NCBI GenBank assembly: GCA_009869945.1
Contig: WIXG01000145.1
Coordinates: 114,569 to 178,568, forward strand
DNA: 64,000 nucleotides
From: Mesaphorura yosii
Lineage: Eukaryota > Arthropoda > Collembola > Poduromorpha > Tullbergiidae
Direction of reading: 5' to 3'
A program made the position numbers and the translations under genes. This document shows, piece by piece, positions 49,001 through 60,033 of this stretch. Position 1 is the first letter of the stretch, and each line of letters begins with the position of its first letter. A model generated the notes under the pieces. The model saw only the letters and a list, made by a program, of their open reading frames with translations, was not told the DNA's origin and searched no databases.

Positions 49001-52000
49001 AGAGGCACGCGCAATTCCAAATTATTTCCCGTTCTAAATGCCTTTGTACTTATTTAGCCCAGTAAATATTTTACCCGGTTTTTGATTATTGCATCTTGGC
49101 AAATTGGAACTCAAATGCAATTATTTGTAACTCAATCTTAGAAGAACCCAATTAAAAATATTCCTCGTGTATCAATTAAAATTAGGCCGAAGCTCTGACA
49201 CATAACTGGATTATTGAGAATTTCTTAATCCAATCGTTGCAAATTCCATAAATCTTTGATGCAGTGTGTTGTCGTTCTAATTCTTGCTCTAATTGAATCT
49301 TACGATTTACCTGTTATTAGATTGTGCTAGAAAGTATCAATGTTGTGCGAGATGATGGTAGTCTAGTTGCCTAAACACTTACTTTACTGCATAGTTGTAG
49401 TTTGTTTCCAACTACCAAACTCAATCTCTAAAATACACAATTTGCTAGTTATTTCTGCCACAGCACGAATGAATCATTCATGGATCATATTTTAAGATAA
49501 ACATCGTTTATACGCTTTCATCTGTTTTCATTCAACTGCCAGGCACAACTTTTTGAGTGACTGGACTGAGAACATCGTTAAAATATGCTGGAATGTTGAG
49601 AGAAAATATTAGTACGCCATTTACATAGTCAATATTGACACAACTTCTTTGCATTCTTTCACAAAGAAAGTTTTTCTTAATTATTGATTGCCTATTCAAC
49701 TCAACAATCTCAACTCTCAAAGGGAGCAGAACCAGTCTTCATTAATTTTGTTAAAGAAAGCAGTAGCAAACATCCGACACGTAAAAAACGAAAGGCTCGA
49801 CTCGACTTTTCGAACGCCCAGATGTATTCGTGATGTTTTATGCCAATTTCAATGAAAGTCGGTGAAAGTATCGAGTAAATTGGGTAAATAAGGCCAAGAC
49901 TTGAAATTGAAAAATACGAGATTCGAATGTGTGCTGCTGGTTTCTACATGATACACGCTTGTTTGTGAAAGACGCGCCGTGCCGTTTGTACTTTTGCGTA
50001 CAACCACATTAATAAAAGAAGCCTTACAGGTGTTGTCTTTCTTTCGCCGTTAGATTGAAGTATTAATGAATTCAAGGCTGCTATTGCTGGATAGTTAATT
50101 CGACTCATTTAAAGACACCCCACTCAAAATTGCACTCGTTTTTTAAACTCGTTTCTCTTTCTCTGAACAGGTGAAGGCCACAAACAATGTCTTGAGGATG
50201 GGACGTGGTTTCGTCACCCCGAAACGAATATGAGCTGGTCCAACTACACCACCTGCGTTGATCTCAACGACCTTGCTGTAAGGTTTATCTACTTTCTTTT
50301 GCTCCTTTTGGCGCTACTGGAAATTCAATGCCAAGTTAACAAGCGGAAAGCAAGAAAGGGCGAAAGAAAATAAGTTTATCGCCAAAGTCATGATCTCAGA
50401 ATAAAGGTTAACGTGATACGATTGCTAGTGCCGTGCAGTGTAATCATCTGTGGAGAATGGGGACTGTGCGGAAGATGTTACTGCTCCAGTTCGCGACAAA
50501 TGACGGCGCCGCGATTCACGCAGAAAACGAGGGAAATATGATACCAGAATAATAGCCTTTTTGTAATAGAAGACGAACCGTTGTTCGCGTTCATTTCCCA
50601 GTTCGGCCCACATGCCCGCGGAAAGTTAGACCCATAAACGATTTGATGATACGACCCATAAGTATATAATAATGATGGCTTTCACTGAATTCAATTGTCC
50701 TCGTCCTGGGCAATACGGGACAAATATCGCACACGTGTACTCGGATTTCTGTACTGTACAACAGCAAAGTAAAAGCGGGCAACAGGGTCCCAAATTGGTT
50801 AACAGTTGATTGAACCACATAACGTAATAACAGCTCTGGTAATAATGGCTCTCCTCAATGTTTTATCACATTGCAAGATTGCAACTTCATCTCTACGGTC
50901 GTCCAAGCCGTATTATTTCCTCAAACTTCAACAAGCTGTTCATTTTCTCGGTGCTCGCTTCACTTTTCAACTGTTTGTAAGCTCTTTTGACCCATTGTGT
51001 GGGGTGGCGTGGCTTAAGCCATTCTTTATTAAATAAAACGGTGCTGTCTGCCCTGCCCTGCCTTGTCTGGCCTGGCCTGGCGTACTGACGTAGTTCTTAT
51101 AAGGTTAAACCCAATGGAGCAGAGGAAAACACATAAACCTCAATCTCTATTAAATTTCCACGCAGCTCAGCAATGCAGCGTAACTCAACGCAACGACGCG
51201 ACGAAGGAGTTGAATTTCTACTCCATTCTATTCCGATCAGGATCATGATACCTCAGCTTCTATTATGTCAAATATTGACTTTCTGTGCACAATGCGCGCG
51301 GCAGTGCTTTCAAATTTCGTTGATGTTGTCCTTTCTTTTCCAATTTTACTCGGAACCCATTATGAAGAGCCCCTGGCTTCAGCTATACTGTAGCTCGTCA
51401 TCTCTGCTTAAGGTGCTCAGCTCAGCCTGATGATGGTGGATACGCAGGAATAAAGGAATAATAGAATTCTGCAGCTCAGCGATTTTCTCATTTATAGTAA
51501 TAACTAATCGCATTTCCTATTATAACCGTGGCCATGAACATGAACATGATCATGAAAATTGCTCACGAGTTATGAATTTGGATTCCAGAATTCTCAGAAG
51601 GCACTAGTCAGCTGGCCGTTGCAATTCCCTGAGCACCTGTCATTTTATCCGCCCTTCATTTCCTTTCATTTCATTATGCATCAGGCGATCAGACCACAAG
51701 AGCGTGATCAAATTCGATTCGAGTGCATCAAAAATTCCCATCGTCCTTCAAAAGCTTGGCTTGCGGATCGGCATAAAATATTTTGCTCAGGATGCGGGTG
51801 TTGAAGAAAGTATGACATTAATGTGAAAATTAGAAAAAAATGTAAAGAAGATTCGTTGAGCCCTTGATGGAATGGAAGATGGAAAAACTGCTTCGATTCG
51901 TGAATCACGATTCGCATAAGCACTTATCTCTGACACTTTACCTGCGCTGCGTTCCGCGTGCCTTAAATTTCCTTCATATTTCACAGCGCGAGCGCGGCTG

Positions 52001-55000
52001 ATGTTCATGTTCTCTGACTGAGCAGCGAGCAGCAGTCATTCGTACTACGTTATGTAACGTCTTTGCTTAATGTGTTTGTAAGCTCTGTGAAAGTGGAAAT
52101 TCTTTCCCCGCTCGAGATTATTCTACTCTTACTCGCAGAGCATATTGAAGTTGAAAGACATATTTTTGGAGAATATAACTTGGCAATTCATAACGCCCAA
52201 TCCTACTTGAATGAAATCTTTCTATAAATATTTTAGAAGATTGAGAAGAGCCCATTCTCAAAGGCTTTGCTCTCTTCCTTTTCTGTTTGCTGCTGCCCTA
52301 AACTTCACCTTGAATGAAACTATCACACCATATCAGAGTTAGGAGTTACGGTAGAAAGTGCTTCCGAAAAGTGAAAATGATCAAAGTACCGAAACGGAAA
52401 GATTCTTGAAGCCATTTTTTTCTTGCTGGTGCTTCGTAAACTGACTTGCACGTGTAACCTCGTATTTGAACACTTGAACTGGTCCAATTTCTATGCACAC
52501 AAGATGAAAGATTTCCTTCTTCCCCGAGCTTCCTTTTCCGAGTAAAAGAACTTCAAACTTGAGTTCTGTTTTGGCGAACCGTTTATCGTATCATGTAACT
52601 TCGTAAGCGATAAGGGCAGGCATACGTTTAGGGAAGCAAAGTTTGCAAATTCAAAAGGTTAATATGCGCCATAATTTTGTTAAGCATGAAGCGTGCACAC
52701 TATAAAAAGAAAAAAGTAGCAGGGCTGAAGTAATTTTTTGTAAATCAATGTACCTTTAGCCCCCAGCCTCGAAATTGAGTTTTAGGTTCGCTATAATTAG
52801 GTTCTATTCTACGTCAGCGGTACTTTCATGAGTGCGCTGGATCTTGGAAAAATTCGATGCCCTTTGCGTGTTCAAACCATGTTCCCATCGGCGCTTAAAT
52901 TAATTTTTTAGAATAATTGTGGAATTTTCCGAAACTTAATTAATTTTCATTGCTCGAAGTACTAACTACCATGAAAGCATTCAGAAAGCCACAAATCCGC
53001 GCATAATCCAATTCTGGGATTCAGCATGAATTTTTAATTAAATTGCAGGCACAGCATCGGGCGAAGACTTCTTGCGGCTGTTCGCTTGATTAGAAACATC
53101 ATGATTGAATAGATTGAATACTTATGTTGGCTGTGTATGATTTTGATTACAGTGGCGCCAGAACGTAATGCGGATTCAGGAGATAGGCTACCTCATATCA
53201 CTCTGTGCACTCATCTTGTCCCTGGTCATCTTCTGCTCATTTCGGTCTCTGCACTGCACCCGAGTCAGAATCCACAAGCACCTTTTCGTCTCATTCATCA
53301 TAAATAACACGCTTTGGTTGATTTGGTACGGCGTAATCTCGTTTCCGGAAGTCCCCCGCAATCCAGCGAATGCTGTAAGTAATTACTAAGAGCTGTTTTA
53401 ATTAGTAACAGATCAAACAGAGAATTATTCGGTCCTTGCCTCCTCTGTTTGCTGTGTAGCACTGGTGTGCGTCTCTCCACGTTCTCGTTCAGTATTTTTT
53501 GGTGGCCAACTACTTTTGGATGTTTTGCGAAGGTTTTTATCTTCACACTCTCATCGTATTTGCGTTCACGCGCTACGAGTCTAAGCTGCTACTCGGATTC
53601 TACGTTGTCGGATGGTTTGGCCCAGCAATACCAGTTGGTCTCTACGCGCTGTTCCGAGGTCTAGATCCAGATCCACTTGAAACTATCGAGTAAGTGACAT
53701 AATTTCCTCCGCCATGAGTTTAAGATGACATTTCCATTATTCGCTTGTCGTCTGCGGCCGACACTGGCGCTATCACTTGCCTAATATCTGCTAATAGAAA
53801 TCTTTAATGTATTCACGCAGATGCTGGATTCATCCGTCGACATGGACGTGTAAGTAATAAGTTAAGTTAAGACAAGCGACTCAGTTACGTAATATGCGTG
53901 CTATTTCTTTCTTTCCCAGACTTTCTCTCAGTTCCTGTCTGCGTGAGCCTCGTTCTCAGTCTCATGTTTCTAATTAACATTCTCCGCGTCCTCCTTATGA
54001 AACTCAGAAACAATCGACGGCAGTCAATGGCACCGACTCATATGCAGGGCGAGCACGGAGGCGAGAGTCAGAACGCGATTCGAAAGGTAAGCCACAAGCC
54101 ACAAGCTTGAGAATTTAATCTCCTTAAATAAAACCAGTCAATCTCACTACGTCTTAATGAAAAAAGTAATGAGAAATCATCTCATCATCGCGAAAGCAGT
54201 GGCTAAAGATCTTCCGTGTGATAATCCATCATCATCTCTCCGTCACGCTTGACAATGGGTCTTAAAGTATTCTACCGCAGAATTTCTTTTGTTTTACACG
54301 GAGGACTACAAAGCCTACTATACTTTCCTTGACCTAGCTGGCAGTGTGTGGTGATGATGTGCATAGCAATGAGTGATGATGAAGGTGATCAGCACAGAAC
54401 AGGAAGAGGAAGTGCGAAGATTTAGCACATCTTAAACCTCACTGTCGCTGGCAATGAAATGTATTTGCTTTTCTCCTTTGCCAGTGCCAAAATATTAATG
54501 GCTTCCGGCTGACTGATCATTATTGCAATATTGCGTTCGTTCTCGCTTGCTTTGCTAAGGAAAAATTAATAACGAGCCTGAAAAGATGAGAATTGATTAA
54601 ATCCATCATCTTTCGCCTGGCTCGAGTTCTATTGTTCGCATTAGACAAAGGCTTGGAGAGTTCTTGAGAATTTCTTTGCTCTCTCTTCCATTTCCTAAGA
54701 AAGTAATTCGCCAAATTGATTCAAGGCTTCGTGGCTATACATGCCATCAAGCTTATAGCAATCAGAGCGTGCACAAGGTTCTGTGGCCACTAAGATGAGG
54801 CGTAAACTGCAATTTATGGTCTGGAACACAAGTTATGAGTTTTCCACTAGAGAAGTTGATTACACTACTTAAAAACTTATTAGTTCATGGAACTCTTTCG
54901 TATTTCAGGCAGCACGTGCCACATTCATTCTGATCCCACTTCTCGGACTCCATTATCTTCTCACGCCGCTGCGACCGGAGCCTGGCACACATGAAGAAAT

Positions 55001-56029
55001 CATTTATGAATACATTACGGCTGCCACACTTTCACTGCAGGTAAGCGAAAACGTTGAGAATCCTTTGTGCCATGCAGCGTCGTGTGAACTTTCTGGCCTC
55101 GTCCTTACGCTCGTATGTTGTGTGCTGCCCGACTGATTAATTAATCACCCTCGAGCAATTCTCGCCACACAAGCCTTATAAATTGCTTTTCGTATCGCGT
55201 GTGACGTGCGAAATACTTTTTGACATGTTTATGAACTCGGGCCATGGGTCTGCACACAATTAAGCGCTAAGCTCGCAATTCATAATTGGAGCTTTGGGGC
55301 GTCGTACCGTAAACATTGCGAGGTGTGCGAATCCTTTGCAAAATGCAAATAGCGTGTGCCTTGTTTCATTTTCATTCTCCACCTTATTCCAGGGTCTTTG
55401 CGTTTCGCTCCTCTTCTGTTTCTGCAATGGCGAAGTCATCGCTGCCCTGCAACGCAGATTCTGCCCACAACGCAATCGACTCAAGTACTACAACGGCGGT
55501 GACTACAATCATTCGTGTGCTCCAACCACGACGATGTCGGTAAATCTGCTTTCACCATCAAATAATAATAGACACAGTGTTGTTGGCAGTGCTACCAGCA
55601 ATGATGCGATTGACCTGTAAATATTTGTAAACTCGTGAATTTGTGGCATTGGCATAATTGGCATTGCTGTCTTACATGTATTTGGTTATGTGTAAGTGCT
55701 ATTCTTGGATTCTTATCATTAGAATGCAGATTAATTGTCGTTTTATTTTTTGATGTGCAATATTTCATGTAATTAATGGAATAAAATTGTGACTTATGTT
55801 GTGAAAAAGTCGTGAAGCTTCTTGACTTGAATGATTTCATTTGCAGCTTGATCTGGCAGTGTGCCTTGTAGCTAAACTTATTGATGGTTGCTTCTTTAAT
55901 CCGATACTTTGTTGCCAGACATTGATGCTTAGACGTCAAAGTGAGCCTGGTGGTGCTACCAAGAATGGAGGTGGATCTATCCTGACCAACCATGGTCACA
56001 GCACAGAAGACGAAGAAGTTCGACTATGA
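37073..56029 (+). CDS. Class B (secretin-family) GPCR, DH31/calcitonin-type receptor
   Basis: A peptide-hormone receptor at the plasma membrane, probably coupling to Gs/cAMP. Exons: 37073-37268, 43468-43581, 50171-50277, 53153-53374, 53460-53689, 53821-53849, 53920-54086, 54909-55040, then 55393-55620 with a stop (474 aa), or 55393-55539 joined to 55919-56029 (484 aa). All phases fit. Six hormone-domain cysteines are present: [31 protein letters not shown] and TTCVD. Class B marks include [10 protein letters not shown] after TM1, HWCASLHV and [14 protein letters not shown] in TM3, GWFGPAIP in TM4, ECWIHPS in loop 2, RVLLMKLR in loop 3, [10 protein letters not shown] in TM6 and [17 protein letters not shown] in TM7. 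The hormone domain ([23 protein letters not shown]) most resembles arthropod DH31/calcitonin-like receptors; a PDF-like receptor is less likely. The 65-residue first exon is hydrophilic and lacks an obvious signal peptide, which is unusual. Confidence 0.93.
37269..43467 (+). other. GPCR intron 1
   Basis: A 6.2 kb intron between the N-terminal exon and the first hormone-domain exon. Apart from the inverted-repeat element at 40511-41162 I recognised nothing in it; its open frames are short and unsupported. Confidence 0.75.
40511..41162. mobile_element. Non-autonomous DNA element with about 90-base terminal inverted repeats
   Basis: The left arm 40511-40600 and right arm 41162-41071 (reverse complement) match over about 90 bases at roughly 85% by eye. 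They share ACTTGGCG at the tip and the run ACACTTCGCGGAATTTTT. The tip itself folds: GCGAAGTGACACTTCGC in the right arm is a perfect palindrome around one base. The 470-base interior shows no transposase. No target duplication is evident (flanks GGTC and TAAC), so the superfamily is open. Confidence 0.75.
43582..50170 (+). other. GPCR intron 2
   Basis: A 6.6 kb intron inside the hormone-binding domain. No gene, RNA or repeat was recognised on either strand. Confidence 0.75.
50278..53152 (+). other. GPCR intron 3
   Basis: A 2.9 kb intron separating the extracellular domain from TM1. Nothing else was recognised in it. Confidence 0.75.
53821..53849 (+). other. 29-base microexon of the GPCR
   Basis: Bounded by CACGCAG and GTAAGT, it supplies CWIHPSTWT with split codons at both ends. 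It includes the extracellular loop 2 cysteine expected to pair with the TM3 cysteine. Skipping it would shift the frame. Confidence 0.85.
55780..55785 (+). terminator. Proximal poly(A) signal of the GPCR
   Basis: AATAAA about 160 bases after the proximal stop at 55620 and before the alternative last exon at 55919. It would end the 474-residue isoform. Confidence 0.55.
55919..56029 (+). other. Alternative last exon of the class B GPCR
   Basis: A 3' splice site (TTTGTTGCCAG) is followed in phase 0 by [12 protein letters not shown] and a Gly/Ser/acidic tail ending EDEEVRL, then TGA. The matching donor GTAAAT at 55540 lies inside the preceding exon. If the donor is not used, the exon reads on to a different tail ending NDAIDL at 55620. 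A second possible acceptor at 55846 would add 24 hydrophobic, Cys-rich residues and seems less likely. Confidence 0.65.
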
Positions 56030-56164
56030 TTGAAGTTAATTTGGATTTTGGAATCAACGTCGGAGTCAGGATAAATCAACTAAATACTTTGTTCGCTTTT
56101 ATTGTTTTACCTTGCATAAGTATTACTAACGACTTGGAAATATTTATTTTATGAATGGCTTATG

Positions 56165-56170
56165 AATAAA
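56165..56170 (+). terminator. Distal poly(A) signal of the GPCR
   Basis: AATAAA about 135 bases after the distal stop at 56029. It would end the 484-residue isoform. Confidence 0.55.
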
Positions 56171-58834
56171 ATTCATGTTGAAATGGCAATCGAGTATATC
56201 AAATTCGAGGAGCTCAAATTCTGGACCGAGATTCTTAACCTTTCTCACTCCGCTAGTTCTTGTCAATGCAAATGCAAATGGAGGCTTAACTCTTAATTGG
56301 CGCAGCGATGGCGGCAACGGCAGGTTCATTGTTAGCTTAGTCACGTTCACATGCATTTAACATCAGCAGGTGCGGTTTCTTCCTCTTCTCCACAAGCTTG
56401 CATCGGGTAAAATCCCCAACCTCAGGTCTTTGGACTTTTCTAACCCAAACACGTCCAAATAACATAATTTCTACGAAGCGAAGCTGGTAATGAGCCTAAT
56501 GAGGCAGTATTTTTAAACGCTGTCCTACACCGCAGGAATCTTTAGCAATGTCCCATCGGCAGTGCAACGGCCTTGCAAAACTCTGGAATTAACCCAGCAA
56601 AGGACCGCAACCACATGCCGCAGGACGCAGGATTACATTGGATTGACGCAGTTCCTCAATCATTTCGTTCGTTAATGGCAGGGATTCCCATAAGCTTTTC
56701 TCTTCAACACGATTCTCACCTTCATTTGTATTCAGGCTCCGGCCCACACTCACTTTGTTATACGCATCATGTGTGTTTAAAGCTCTCTCGCGCTCCTGCC
56801 GTGATGCTGACAATTTACTCAGTCCGGGCTCGATTCGATTCTTCGCAAGACTTGCGTCCGGAAACCCCACCACACACAGGTCCCAAATTCTGTTTACGTC
56901 GCAGCCCGCCGTCGACAGAGACAAAATGCTTTTCGGATCGTATTGTCATTCAGCACGACATAATGAGATCCATAAAATTACGGATTCTGTCAATGACTCT
57001 CGGGCATGATGTTCCATAAATTGGCTTGATGAAGTTAAAATTGAGGTAATAAAAACCTTACCAAAGGATTACTCTGTAAATCCACTGCATTTTTAATACG
57101 GTCGTAAAACCGCTTGCTGCGTTCTGTCCTATTTACCGAGCACAAACACGGACTGGAATTTGGAATTGAGTGCAAATTCGCAGCGTTTGGATTTTTATTA
57201 ACTCAGAGAATGTCGCCGTCGAATGTGCTTAAGGCCGGACCCAGAATGGCGGGGACGGCAATAAAACAAACAACACACGAATCTTGTTTTCTTCGTGTGC
57301 CCGTTCCCGACGACGCGACAGAACATGGAGAAGTCCCTGAGTGGTTTCTTTTAGCTGGAACAGTCTGTGTCTCCCAACACCGAGTTTTTGGCCTATTCCT
57401 CATGTTTTCATCAGCGACTCATACAAATACAATGAACTCAATTTGTTGATCCAAGACCAATTCCGCAGTCGCAGCGTCAGCGTCACGATGTATGCGTTTG
57501 TGTTTGTTTACATAAAGCATGTTCACGTCTCAAGTGACAGACTACATACGCATTTGGTGGTTGGTGCTCGCATGATGTCCCATGTGCAGGCTGCAAGCAA
57601 ACGTGAAGAAACCAACTAAATGAAATTCCAAGCTAAACGAGTAAGACCGCCATTGTCATTTTTACCAGCTTGGATGGAAATTAGATCTGCAGGGAAACTC
57701 GACGCTCTCGTGCTCTGGTTTCCTTCCGTTTAGAAACTCGAGTTGTAGCACTGAAACGGCAAACGTCTCAAAGGCTCGGTCTACCTTTGAGCATGACTCA
57801 AATCACAAACGCTGGCAGGGCCTCAGGCGTCTTCGGCTAAAATTTATGGTAACTCTGAACGAAGGTGGAACAAATTGAATTCCCAAGTTGCCCAAAACCC
57901 CTGGAGCCTTGTTCTCCATTGTTTGCCAACAATTCCTGTTTGTATGAGTTTTGACCCTTTACACAACTTCTTGTCCAGGGGCTTCGCTTGATGTGTGAGC
58001 GCCTACACCAACGTAAGCATGAAAAATCTTCCCTGCCTTTGTCGTTAGCAGCTAACAGTGATAATTCAGATTTATTGTGTTGTCCCAGTGCACAAGGTCT
58101 CGCCTACTGAGAATTTCCATAAGAAGCGCGGCTAGCGCAACATCTTGCGCATTATGTCCCATGCTTTGTACGTCATAACGCCAGGAAAACAATGACGAGC
58201 TGTGACATTGCGACATTGCGGGAAATGAGCTACTAAATATTAACAGCATCATTCCGAAATGGTTCCCAGAATTTTTATGACGAGAATACGAGGCGACGCC
58301 ATTAAGTGAAAGCACGTTCTCAGAAAATTGAATCAACATAATCGCTCGCACAGCAAGATTTGTACATACTTCATTTGTCATAATACAAATGTTAATGCAT
58401 AATCTCCGCCGGGACGCCAGATGAATCTGAGATTTAGCAGAACGAGCGAACGAAGAAAATGATAAATGGTTGATGAATTACGTAAAGTAATTTATCTTGT
58501 TTACAATTCTCTAAATGTTACGTCTCTGTCAATATTAAGTTTTGAATGTCCGCCACATTTCTTCTCGGTCTGGAGTGAGCCAATGCGATTGTATTTTTGG
58601 AAAAGCTGAAGACGATTTCGTGACGATTATATTTTTTATTCGTAAAAGTAAGGATTTGACGCACTAAAAAAACGATGACACATTTTTCTCGTTCATTTTC
58701 CTGTGTGTGTCTCTGTTTAGGTCAGGTGTGCATCAGACTTTTCTATTTCATTTAGAACGACAAACAGAATGAGAAAGCACAGGTTAAATTGGTAAGTACC
58801 GCTGGACACTTGACAAGAAGAATTGTTAATTTGA
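56171..58834. other. Spacer between the GPCR and the chemoreceptor
   Basis: A 2.7 kb convergent spacer. Open frames of up to 148 codons at 56573-57019 lack family signal and show no splice-linked partners. The chemoreceptor 3' end should lie at its right margin, but no clear minus-strand AATAAA was assigned. Confidence 0.45.
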
Positions 58835-60033
58835 TTAACGCGTAGTAAGAAGCAGGTCCACCACTCGAGCGATGACTACCTCGCTCATCAGGTAAGGAAA
58901 AGTTTTGTGTGAAATTTCCATGAATCCACCCGCATTCATGTAGAAAGGCTTCATGGCCTTCAGGACCTTTCTCTCGTAAATAGGCAATCGCAGCTCATTT
59001 CTCAGGTAGGATTTGGGGAAGCTGATCGATGCATCTGTGAGTTTAACTGCGAAATGAATACTCATTCCGACTATAGCGAGTGTTACGATAAATACTTCCA
59101 ATGCGGCGAGGGCCATAAACTTATTGACCTCATTGAAATGTCCTATCAAAATGTACATAATGGAGACCTGTAGTCCAGAAACAGTTGCCAGTATCATGCC
59201 GCATACGATCTTAGCTTCGTAGACAAACAAATTGTGGAGCACATAGTGCGCTCGGTAAATGGCCAACTTAAATGAGATTCGGTCCAGTTGAGTGTTTGCT
59301 GGCTGCCAGCTAAATCCAGTTCGGAAATATTATAAGCCCTGCTCTTTGTATTGCTGCTATGTATATAATGAGTGCTTACTTACCTTAGCAGGGTTAGACT
59401 TCTGCGAGTAGTGTTACAGTAAAATAGCATTGAAAACCCATACAAAAACGCAAATTGCCAGTCAACAAAGATCAAATACCCAACGAACAGCCCGATGGCA
59501 ACCGTCAAGCAAAAGTATTGCGACTTTAGTAGCCCTGCCGCGTGGACTTCAAATTCTATAAATCCGATTGCAATAAATGGCACAAGGACAGTCACGGCAA
59601 ATGCAGCAAGCAGCGTTAACCGGGCATAGACCTCGGCGCCGTCTTTTTGGTTAGGATCCAGTCGATGCCAATGGCGTAATTTGACATTCAGGTTGAAGAG
59701 GGCATTGTAAAGTTGTTGGAATCGCTTGGCGTAAAGCAAATTGGTGATTTGTAGGGGCGCTGACACTAGTTGAACGGCCAGGACTAAGTAATATTGCGAT
59801 CTTGCACTTATGCTCGGGTTTTGAGTCAGATCGTACCAGAGTCCGACGGATAGTGCCCACAGCCTGATTGTTAAGTGGAAGGAGCACGTAAATGTCCAGT
59901 ACACGTACTCCGTCTTCGTCTGTAGGAATACCAACTTCGCGTCTTTTAGTGAATAGTAGAATGGCAGGCAGTGGAGTCGGTGTCCGATTTTCGTCATGAA
60001 CGCTAATTGACTCAGCATTTGATTTGAAGCCAT
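58835..60033 (-). CDS. Insect-type chemoreceptor (gustatory/odorant receptor superfamily)
   Basis: A seven-transmembrane ligand-gated chemosensory receptor, inverted relative to GPCRs. Two exons, 60033-59384 and 59309-58835, split an AG|C serine codon and give 374 residues, normal for the family. Hydrophobic segments include WTFTCSFHLTIRLWALSVG, YYLVLAVQLVSAPLQITNL, LTLLAAFAVTVLVPFIAIG, LFVGYLIFVDWQFAFLYGF, GMILATVSGLQVSIMYILI and FMALAALEVFIVTLAIVG. The loop before the late helices has FKLAIYRAHYVLHNLF, a family-typical amphipathic stretch. The last helix is short (MSEVVIARVVDLLL) and lacks the TYhhhhhQ signature common in insect gustatory receptors, so this is a divergent member; its ligand is unknown. 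No frame break is seen and no second copy lies nearby. The 74-base intron has GTAAGT and TTTAG ends. Confidence 0.88.

Noticed and set aside
55847-55918. Extended version of the last GPCR exon using the acceptor at 55846
   Set aside because: It is in frame but adds a Cys-rich hydrophobic stretch unlike a receptor tail. The acceptor at 55918 gives a cleaner tail.
56573-57019. Plus-strand open frame of 148 codons
   Set aside because: It has no domain, signal peptide or splice partner, and an overlapping antisense frame of similar length suggests chance.
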